Source: Candidatus Villigracilis proximus (GTDB taxonomy: Bacteria; Chloroflexota; Anaerolineae; Anaerolineales; Villigracilaceae). From it: 49,511 nt of DNA. Each line of letters begins with the position of its first letter. Within the stretch, counting starts at the first letter, position 1. A program made the position numbers and the translations under genes. The DNA lies in the NCBI GenBank assembly GCA_016715195.1, contig JADKBB010000029.1, forward strand, positions 1 to 49,511, read 5' to 3'. This document shows positions 43,688-49,511 of this stretch, piece after piece. The notes under the pieces were generated by a model. That model was not told the origin of the DNA and ran no database searches. It saw only the letters and a list, made by a program, of their open reading frames with translations.

Positions 43688-44674
43688 ATGGCAAAAAAAG
43701 GCAGAGTTTTTTCGGGCGCGCGCCCAACCGGTCGTCAGCATCTTGGAAATTATCTGGGTGCGATGAAGAATTATGTCGCGATGCAGGAAGATTATGAATG
43801 CGTCTATTGTATTGTGGATGTCCACGCCCTGACCACGGTGGAGACCACTCAGGAATTAAGACAGAACACAATGGAAATGGCGCTGGATTGGCTCGCGGCC
43901 GGGATGCGCCCTGAAGATTCGATCATCTTTGTGCAGTCGCATGTGCCGCAGGTGATGGAGTTGCATACCTATCTTTCCATGGTGACACAGTTCGGCAAGT
44001 TGACCGACCTGCCGACCTTTAAGGAAAAGGTCCGCCAACAGCCTGAGAATATCAATTATGGGCTGGTCGGCTATCCCGTCTTAATGACCGCTGACATCGT
44101 CCTCTACAAAACGGATGTGGTTCCCGTCGGCATTGATCAGGCTCCGCATATCGAATTTGCGCGTGAGATCGTGCGCTCCTTTAATTATCGCTATAAGACC
44201 AAGGTCTTAATTGAGCCGCAAGTGAAACATACCGAAGTGCTGAAAGTGGTCGGCATTGACGGTAAAGACAAGATGGGCAAGAGTTTGAACAATCACATCG
44301 AACTCGCGACCACACCCGAAGTGACCGTCAAACGTGTGAAGGAAATGGTCACCGACCCTGCACGTCAGCGCCGCACCGACCCGGGCAATCCTGATGTGTG
44401 CAATGTATTTACCATGCACAAACTTTTTTCTCCTCAGGAAGAAATAGACATGATCAACAGCGAATGCCGCACGGCAGGCATCGGCTGTGTGGATTGTAAG
44501 ATGCGCTTTGCAGCCAACCTTAACAAACATCTGGAGCCGTTCCGCGCCAAACGCGCCGAATTGGCCGCCGACCCCAATAAGATTCAAGACATTCTGCACG
44601 ACGGCGCCAAACGCGCGCGCGCCATTGCTGAACAGACCATGATCGAAGTGCGCGAAGCGATGCAGTTGCCGTAG
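43688..44674 (+). CDS. trpS: Tryptophanyl-tRNA synthetase
   Basis: A class I aminoacyl-tRNA synthetase that charges tRNA-Trp. The 328 residues match the bacterial TrpRS length. The HIGH-like motif is PTGRQHLGNYLGA, the tryptophan and ATP pocket shows PVGIDQAPHIEFAREI, and the KMSKS-like loop is DKMGKSLNN. The C-terminal helical anticodon-binding part is complete. An AAGGA Shine-Dalgarno overlaps the end of the selenoprotein gene, so the two are cotranscribed. A perfect 18-bp inverted repeat separates it from dtd. Confidence 0.96.
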   Translation: MAKKGRVFSGARPTGRQHLGNYLGAMKNYVAMQEDYECVYCIVDVHALTTVETTQELRQNTMEMALDWLAAGMRPEDSIIFVQSHVPQVMELHTYLSMVTQFGKLTDLPTFKEKVRQQPENINYGLVGYPVLMTADIVLYKTDVVPVGIDQAPHIEFAREIVRSFNYRYKTKVLIEPQVKHTEVLKVVGIDGKDKMGKSLNNHIELATTPEVTVKRVKEMVTDPARQRRTDPGNPDVCNVFTMHKLFSPQEEIDMINSECRTAGIGCVDCKMRFAANLNKHLEPFRAKRAELAADPNKIQDILHDGAKRARAIAEQTMIEVREAMQLP

Positions 44675-44692
44675 GAAGTGCAGGGAAGTAAA

Positions 44693-44740
44693 AAGTGAGA
44701 AGTAAAAAGTACACACCTTCTCACTTTTTACTTCTCACTT
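44693..44740 (+). repeat. Perfect inverted repeat between trpS and dtd
   Basis: AAGTGAGAAGTAAAAAGT (44693-44710) pairs perfectly with ACTTTTTACTTCTCACTT (44723-44740) around a 12-base loop. Its building unit AGTAAAAAGTGAGA is repeated within the left arm and resembles the AAGTAAACA units at 3399-3430. The dtd start follows without a clear Shine-Dalgarno. Confidence 0.65.
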
Positions 44741-44756
44741 CTGAACTTTTCTCCCC

Positions 44757-45194
44757 ATGCGTTTATTAATCCAACGAGTTTCACAGGCTAGTGTCACAGT
44801 CAACGAGCAGACTATTTCCCAGATTGGAAATGGTCTGTTGATTTTATTGGGCATTGGTCACGGCGATGGGGAAGAGCAGGCGGCATTCCTGGCTGAGAAA
44901 ACCGCCAACCTGCGCATCTTTGAAGATGAACAGGGCAAGACCAATCTTTCAGTTCTTGATGTGAAAGGCGAGGCGATTGTCGTTTCGCAATTTACTTTAT
45001 ATGCCGATGCGCGCAAAGGCCGCCGCCCATCTTTTACTGATGCCGCGCTGCCTGAGGTTGCCTCTCCGCTGGTGGATCGTTTCATCGAATTATTGCGCAG
45101 TCACGGCGTGCCGACTCAAACCGGTCAATTCGGCGCGCACATGAAAGTTGAGATTCACAACGACGGGCCGGTTACGATCTGGCTGGAGAAATAA
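44757..45194 (+). CDS. dtd: D-aminoacyl-tRNA deacylase
   Basis: DTD hydrolyses D-amino acids (and glycine) wrongly attached to tRNA. The 145-residue protein carries the two active-site motifs SQFTLYAD and NDGPVT, and the typical MRLLIQRVSQASVTV start. It lies behind trpS, a sensible functional pairing since both act on charged tRNAs. The spacer holds an 18-bp inverted repeat and no evident Shine-Dalgarno. The next gene starts two bases after the stop. Confidence 0.96.
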   Translation: MRLLIQRVSQASVTVNEQTISQIGNGLLILLGIGHGDGEEQAAFLAEKTANLRIFEDEQGKTNLSVLDVKGEAIVVSQFTLYADARKGRRPSFTDAALPEVASPLVDRFIELLRSHGVPTQTGQFGAHMKVEIHNDGPVTIWLEK

Positions 45195-45195
45195 A

Positions 45196-46509
45196 ATGTC
45201 AGGCTCCAACCAAAAAGTAAAAATACTGCTCGCGTTTATTTTTCTGGCCTACGCCATCATTCGCTTAATCACAAATCTGCCCGCACGGTCTGCGCCGCGT
45301 GAGTTGGTGGATACCGCCGCCTATCTTAGAATTTCACAACAGCCCGTTTCAGACATTCGTTTTTGGGGAGATAAACGTCCGCTGGTGTTTCCGCTTCTCT
45401 TAAAAATTTCAGAACAGAATACCTCGCTGACATCTTTGCTGCAAACCGGATTCGCGATCCTCGCCTGGGGCTTGCTTGCCCTCTTCGTCAGCGCATCCAT
45501 GCGGACCGTCTGGCTGCAACTGTTATCCTTTGGCATGATCCTCGCTTTGAGTCTCGTGCGGCATCTCGCCAACTGGGACTATGTCATGATGACCGAGTCT
45601 CTCTCTGTCTCATGGTTCGTGCTTTTCCTCGCCCTCGGCATCTGGCTCACTCACGGCTGGCGCGTGGACAAAGTCATCGCTCTGTGTGTCGCCGGCCTTT
45701 TTCTTGCGTTTACTCGCGATACAAATGCCTATCTTTTATTAATGCTGGCCGGTATGCTGATTCTTGCTGTGCTATTTCGCTGGGCGCAGCCGCGAGTCTT
45801 AATCCTCGCCGCTTTTTTTCTCTTCACTTTTTTACTAAACAATATCAACTCCGAAACAGGCGGACGTTGGATCTTCCCATTAAATAACATCGTTGGCCGG
45901 CGCATTCTCTTAAGCACAGAAGCCGTGCGTTCTCTTGAATCCTGCGGAATGCCCGTCACACCGGCACTGCTTGAAATGGTCAACAATTATGGGCACAGTC
46001 AAGACAGCGCCTTCTACACCAATCCTGAATTGGAAGATTACCGCATCTGGCTGGCGGCGCATGGCAAAACCTGTTACATGAAGTGGCTGTTATCCAACCC
46101 GATACGCAGTGTGGGGCAGTCGCTTAATCAATTTCAAGGATTGATCGCCTTTGCAGATGTCAGCAAATTCTTCGCACGCGGATATGATCCGCTGTTGCCG
46201 TGGTTCGTTGAGCCGTTTATTTATCCGGTGAAATTCATCCTCCCGTTGTGGATCATTCTGACCATCGGCGCATTGATCGCGATCTGGAAACGCGCGTGGA
46301 CCATTAATCCGCTGTGGGGTGTGTACATTCTGCTCAATCTGCCCATCCTGCCGCATCTCTTCATCACCTGGCACGGAGATGCCATGGCCCCGGAACGTCA
46401 CGCACTTTCTGTTGGCTTGCAATTGGCGCTTTGTCTTTGGATCGCAATTTTTCTTTTGTTTGATCAGTTTATGTTGCAACGAAAATCCACTAAAAAGGTA
46501 AATGGATAA
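45196..46509 (+). CDS. Unknown polytopic membrane protein
   Basis: The ATG at 45196 is preferred over an upstream in-frame ATG at 45148 that lies inside dtd. It gives 437 residues with about ten membrane helices. Helix one is at about 9-28, with an extracytoplasmic stretch containing ELVDTAAYLRISQQPVSDIRFWGDKRPLVFPLLLK. This DxxxY and KRP pattern after the first helix resembles GT-C type or related lipid-linked-sugar membrane proteins, but the usual catalytic acidic pair is not obvious. A second large loop (about 255-320) has SCGMPVTPALLEMVNNYGHSQ. I do not recognise the family with confidence. It is close-packed between dtd and the DDN-family gene. Confidence 0.75.
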   Translation: MSGSNQKVKILLAFIFLAYAIIRLITNLPARSAPRELVDTAAYLRISQQPVSDIRFWGDKRPLVFPLLLKISEQNTSLTSLLQTGFAILAWGLLALFVSASMRTVWLQLLSFGMILALSLVRHLANWDYVMMTESLSVSWFVLFLALGIWLTHGWRVDKVIALCVAGLFLAFTRDTNAYLLLMLAGMLILAVLFRWAQPRVLILAAFFLFTFLLNNINSETGGRWIFPLNNIVGRRILLSTEAVRSLESCGMPVTPALLEMVNNYGHSQDSAFYTNPELEDYRIWLAAHGKTCYMKWLLSNPIRSVGQSLNQFQGLIAFADVSKFFARGYDPLLPWFVEPFIYPVKFILPLWIILTIGALIAIWKRAWTINPLWGVYILLNLPILPHLFITWHGDAMAPERHALSVGLQLALCLWIAIFLLFDQFMLQRKSTKKVNG

Positions 46510-46515
46510 ACTCAC

Positions 46516-47010
46516 ATGACAACCCAAAAAATGCCCAATGCTTTTCAACGTTTTACCCATCGTTTCGCCATGATGCGCTCGGTTTCTGCATTTCTCTCAA
46601 TCGGACTTCATCGTCTGGATACAGTGGTCTTAAAAGTTACCAAAGGCAAACACACCGTCGCGGAACTGGTCGGCCTGCCCATGATCCAGATCACCACCAT
46701 TGGCGCCAAAAGCGGCGAGCCGCGCACCATGCCGCTGGTCAGCCTGATCGATGGCGAGAGGATCGCATTGATCGGCTCAAACTTCGGGCAGAAGAATAAT
46801 CCCGGTTGGTATTACAACCTTAAAGCGCACCCGCAATGCACTGTGAATCTCAACGGTCAGGCGGGTGAATATATCGCCCGCGAGACACAAGGCGAGGAAC
46901 GCGAAAAATATTGGCAGATGGCTGTCTCGGTCTATGGCGGGTACGCGTTGTACAAGATTCGAGCCGCGCATCGCCAGATTCCGGTCATGATTTTGGAGCC
47001 AATAAAATAA
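46516..47010 (+). CDS. F420-type nitroreductase/oxidoreductase (DDN family)
   Basis: The 164-residue protein resembles the deazaflavin (F420)-dependent nitroreductase family. The split-barrel motifs are visible: MIQITTIGAKSGEPRTMPLV, IGSNFGQKNNPGWYYNLKAHP and EREKYWQMAVSVYGGYALYKIRAAHRQIPVMILEP. The N-terminal 30 residues form an amphipathic helix as in Ddn, where it contacts the membrane. Whether this organism makes F420 cannot be seen here; some family members bind FMN or have lost catalysis. It starts six bases after the membrane-protein gene. Confidence 0.88.
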   Translation: MTTQKMPNAFQRFTHRFAMMRSVSAFLSIGLHRLDTVVLKVTKGKHTVAELVGLPMIQITTIGAKSGEPRTMPLVSLIDGERIALIGSNFGQKNNPGWYYNLKAHPQCTVNLNGQAGEYIARETQGEEREKYWQMAVSVYGGYALYKIRAAHRQIPVMILEPIK

Positions 47011-47184
47011 TTGTCAAGATGAGAATTTCATGATAAAGTTGCGTTTGTAGGATGCAAGTGGCTTTTCGTTGTGGAAGTATGAAGATAATGAATCAAAGCA
47101 CAACCTTTGAAACGTTTTGTTTAACCGCCCGATGAAAGACATACTGCGTCACCTTATTTTTTTATTTGCTGTAGGAGGCAAAAA

Positions 47185-47394
47185 ATGTCTGATCGTGTAA
47201 TCGGTACGGTAAAATGGTTCAATGGTACAAAGGGTTTCGGCTTCATCGAACGTGAAGGCGGCCCCGATGTCTTCGTCCATTTTTCAGCAATCAAGGGCGA
47301 AGGTTTCAAAAACTTGCAGGAAGGCCAGAAAGTCGAATTCACCATCGAAAACGGCCCCAAAGGTTTGCAAGCTGCTGACGTCGTAGTTCTCTAA
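47185..47394 (+). CDS. Cold-shock domain protein
   Basis: A 69-residue single cold-shock domain with both RNA-binding motifs, KGFGFI (RNP1) and VFVHFSAI (RNP2), and the KWFNGTKG start. It binds single-stranded RNA or DNA as an RNA chaperone. A strong GTAGGAGG Shine-Dalgarno precedes the ATG. The 174-base upstream region without a gene would allow a long 5' UTR such as many csp genes use. A clear terminator follows at 47408-47439. Confidence 0.96.
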   Translation: MSDRVIGTVKWFNGTKGFGFIEREGGPDVFVHFSAIKGEGFKNLQEGQKVEFTIENGPKGLQAADVVVL

Positions 47395-47407
47395 TTCTGA
47401 ACCGCAC

Positions 47408-47439
47408 AAAAGAGTCTCGCTGAAAAGCGGGACTCTTTT
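47408..47439 (+). terminator. Intrinsic terminator after the cold-shock gene
   Basis: AAAAGAGTCTCGC (47408-47420) pairs with GCGGGACTCTTTT (47427-47439) with one G-T pair and a TGAAAA loop. A T-run lies in the right arm. Confidence 0.85.
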
Positions 47440-47460
47440 CTTTGCCGAGTTACGCCTAGT

Positions 47461-47523
47461 GGACTACCAAAGACTTTAGTCACAGCCTTGAGCTTTGTGA
47501 CTCGTTTATACTGTGGGTAGTCC
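47461..47523. repeat. Nested inverted repeats after the cold-shock gene
   Basis: GGACTACC (47461-47468) pairs with GGTAGTCC (47516-47523). Inside it AGTCACA (47478-47484) pairs with TGTGACT (47496-47502). The two stems are nested, and no terminator T-run belongs to them. Confidence 0.5.
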
Positions 47524-47570
47524 GAAAAAATTTTGATGAATTCCACGCCCCAGGCTTTTTTTCTACGCTG

Positions 47571-48315
47571 TTAGTGCGCTTCTTTCGGGACCCAGAAACT
47601 GGCATCCATTTCGACAGCCATTGCCCCCGCTGACAGCATATCCGCCGCGTCTTGTTCCGTCCAGATGCCGCCTGCGCCGATGATGGGCATTCCGATCATC
47701 GCCGCCGAGTGGACAATATCCAGCGTGCGCGGAAATAATGAACGGCCATACAATCTGCCAGTTGTTAATTTGTTTTCATCATTCATGATCGCCCCGCGCG
47801 GATTGGTGATGCTGATGGCTGCCGCGCCTTCCTGAATTAAGCGCGGGCCAAGGGACAGCACCTGTTCGGCGGGCAAAGAAAATATTAAGGGGATTTCTCC
47901 GACACACATTTCCAAATTTAATAGAATAATATCGTTTGATAAGGGGAGCGAAACCCAGTTCAACGGCCATTACATTGTCAACGCCTTCGAGCATTTGCAC
48001 CATGCGCATCGTCTCTTCGGGGCGGTCTGCCATGAGGTTGACGATGATGGGCATGTCGGCGCGGTTCCAGCGGGCGGCATGTTTTTTAAGCACTGCTGAA
48101 AGGCCGGGATTCGGCAGCCCGGAATGTAGCAGGAATCCGCCGGGGAATTCGATCAAGGCCGGTTGGGCAGCGGGCAGGCGCGAGCGCAGAGAGATCGGAT
48201 TCGTAACGAAGGCGCCGAACGCGTCAAAGTTAATCCCCGCACGTGGATCGGGCGCGAATCCCAATAATCCCGCTGTGTTCATGATCGGTTTGCTAAAATA
48301 TAAGTCACGTTTCAT
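47571..48315 (-). CDS. Dihydroorotate-dehydrogenase-like flavoprotein (one frameshift)
   Basis: The corrected protein is about 247 residues. The N-terminal part reads FSKPIMNTAGLLGFAPDPR and FGAFVTNPISLRSR. The middle has ADMPIIVNLMADRPEETMRMV and DNVMAVELGFAP, the C-terminal part AISITNPRGAIMND and GMPIIGAGGIWTEQDAADML, the phosphate-binding loop of FMN TIM-barrels. This matches a short DHODH-like family, less than the 300 residues of true PyrD. The frame breaks near 47943-47946, where removing one C of a CCCC run (minus strand) gives GFAPLSNDII. No pyrimidine genes are adjacent, so a true PyrD role is uncertain. The gene is divergent from the CoA transferase. Confidence 0.75.
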
Positions 48316-48328
48316 ACTTGATGCCCAA

Positions 48329-48386
48329 ACCTGACAGGTCTCATAAGAGCCGTGCCGTTCAAATGATTTATGAAGACCTGTCAGGT
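48329..48386. repeat. Paired palindromes between divergent genes
   Basis: ACCTGACAGGT (48329-48339) and ACCTGTCAGGT (48376-48386) are each palindromic around the central base, 47 bp apart centre to centre. Together they also form an inverted repeat that continues as CATAA/TTATG with a one-base bulge. A T-run follows on the plus strand. They could be operator sites, a dispersed repeat or a hairpin. Confidence 0.5.
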
Positions 48387-48404
48387 TTTTTATAGGAGAG
48401 AATT

Positions 48405-49511
48405 ATGCAAGCCTTACAAGGAATTCGTGTCCTGGATCTAAGCCGTGTGCTGGCTGGCCCTTATTGTACGATGGTTCTCGGTGACCTGGGTGCGGATGTG
48501 ATCAAAGTGGAGCCGCCCGAAGGTGATGAGACGCGCGGTTGGGGGCCGCCGTTTGCGGAAGGGGAGAGCGCGTATTATTTGTGCGTCAATCGTAACAAGC
48601 GCGGCATGGTGATCAATTTAAAAACGGACGAAGGCAAAAAGATTTTGCGTGACCTCGCGCTGCAAAGTGATGTGCTGGTGGAAAATTTCCGCCCGGGCAC
48701 GCTGGAAAGATTTGGCCTGGACTTTGCAACTCTGCATGAGTTGAATCCGAAGTTGATCTATTGCTCGATCACGGGCTTTGGTCAGACGGGTTCGATGAAG
48801 GATAAGCCCGGTTATGATTTTATGATTCAGGCACTGGGCGGATTGATGAGCATTACCGGTGAACCTGAGGGTGAGCCAATGAAAACAGGCGTGGCGGTCG
48901 TGGATTTATTTGCCGGGCAGAATGCGATCATTGCGATTCTGGCGGCCTTACAAGCCCGCACGTTGACAGGGGAGGGGCAGCATTTGGACATTGCCTTGTT
49001 TGATTCGCAATTAGGCTGGTTGGCGAATGTGGCGAGTAATTATTTGATCTCAGGGAAACTGCCAAAACGACACGGCAATGCGCACCCGAATATTGTTCCC
49101 TATCAAAGTTTTCAAGCCAGTGACGGTTGGTTCGCAATTGCGGTGGGCAATGACCGTCAGTTCGCGCGCTTGTGCGAGATGCTTGGCAAGCCCGAGCTTG
49201 GCATGGATGAAAAATTCGCCACGAATGCTGCGCGTGTGCAAAACCGTGAAGAGCTCATTGCTTTGCTGGTTTCAATTTTCAAAACAGTTTCTGTTGCTGA
49301 CTGGCTGCAAAAACTGGACGAGGCTGAAATTCCATGCGGACCGATCCAGAATTTTGAGCAGGTCTTTTCGATGTCAAATGTGCAGGAACGTGAGATGCTG
49401 GTGAAGATGACTCATCCCACGATCGGCGAGTTGCCGCTGGTCGGTTCGCCGCTTAAGATGAGCGATACGCCTGTGACATATCGCCTGCCTCCGCCGTTGA
49501 TGGGGAGCACA
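48405..49511 (+). CDS. CaiB/BaiF-type (class III) CoA transferase, 3' partial
   Basis: Transfers CoA between a donor thioester and a carboxylic acid through an aspartyl-CoA intermediate. The 369 visible codons reach the end of the window; full-length members have about 390-410. Motifs: RVLDLSRVLAGPYCTMVLGDLGADVIKVE at the N-terminus (given for position only: residues about 8-36), RNKRGMVINL, NFRPGTLERFG, CSITGFGQTG, GYDFMIQALGG and TGVAVVDLFAG with the probable catalytic Asp. A GGAGAG Shine-Dalgarno precedes the ATG. The substrate cannot be told. Confidence 0.9.
   Translation, partial: MQALQGIRVLDLSRVLAGPYCTMVLGDLGADVIKVEPPEGDETRGWGPPFAEGESAYYLCVNRNKRGMVINLKTDEGKKILRDLALQSDVLVENFRPGTLERFGLDFATLHELNPKLIYCSITGFGQTGSMKDKPGYDFMIQALGGLMSITGEPEGEPMKTGVAVVDLFAGQNAIIAILAALQARTLTGEGQHLDIALFDSQLGWLANVASNYLISGKLPKRHGNAHPNIVPYQSFQASDGWFAIAVGNDRQFARLCEMLGKPELGMDEKFATNAARVQNREELIALLVSIFKTVSVADWLQKLDEAEIPCGPIQNFEQVFSMSNVQEREMLVKMTHPTIGELPLVGSPLKMSDTPVTYRLPPPLMGST

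Noticed and set aside
1..49511. CRISPR array, tRNA or rRNA genes, insertion sequences, prophage
   Set aside because: No regularly spaced repeats, cloverleaf sequences, rRNA stretches, transposase or phage genes were seen.

Overview
The window looks like a chromosomal segment of an Anaerolineae-type Chloroflexota bacterium. The pointers are the fused AroK-AroB enzyme, an RNase Y gene, an F420-type (DDN family) oxidoreductase, a two-domain malic enzyme, very large multi-GAF sensor proteins, and short dispersed repeat phrases in and between genes. This placement is an inference from gene content; there is no rRNA or other direct marker.

Layout. (1) 1-8034, plus strand: a shikimate-pathway cluster (aroA 3' part, aroE, an unknown membrane protein, aroC, aroKB fusion, aroQ), run on by overlapping start/stop codons into an esterase, an MFS permease and a metallo-beta-lactamase-fold hydrolase. 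(2) 8128-9258: an SPFH/band 7 membrane protein. (3) 9581-28364, minus strand: a 19-kb signalling block. Read in its own direction it holds a soluble hybrid histidine kinase, two lipoprotein solute-binding proteins without a transporter, three very large membrane sensors that lack a kinase domain, one soluble GAF histidine kinase, a threonine-synthase-like PLP enzyme fused to a receiver domain, two stand-alone receivers and a GNAT protein. (4) 28506-34153, minus strand: recX, rny, a histidine kinase and a winged-helix response regulator, preceded by a 300-nt structured leader RNA (34155-34462) with its own promoter and an intrinsic terminator. (5) 34684-38135: a cell-envelope trio (GT39-type membrane transferase, methyltransferase, GT2). 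(6) 38445-42083: malic enzyme and an MFS permease. (7) 42137-43250, minus strand: a DUF937-like protein and an FmdB-type zinc ribbon. (8) 43442-47394: a SelW-like selenoprotein with an in-frame TGA, trpS, dtd, a membrane protein, a DDN-family protein and a cold-shock protein. (9) 47571-49511: a dihydroorotate-dehydrogenase-like gene and a divergent CoA transferase that runs off the window.

How they work together. The aro genes cover most of the steps from 3-dehydroquinate formation to chorismate. The signalling block looks like a receptor array: binding proteins and kinase-less membrane sensors that could feed shared soluble kinases, with receivers (one fused to a metabolic enzyme) as outputs. 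The recX-rny leader looks like an attenuator or a small RNA.

Quality caution. Six conserved genes (aroA twice, recX, the PLP-REC gene, malic enzyme, an MFS gene, the DHODH-like gene) carry single-base frameshifts, most of them at short homopolymers. This pattern fits residual long-read sequencing error better than gene decay, so these genes are annotated as one CDS each, with the break noted.
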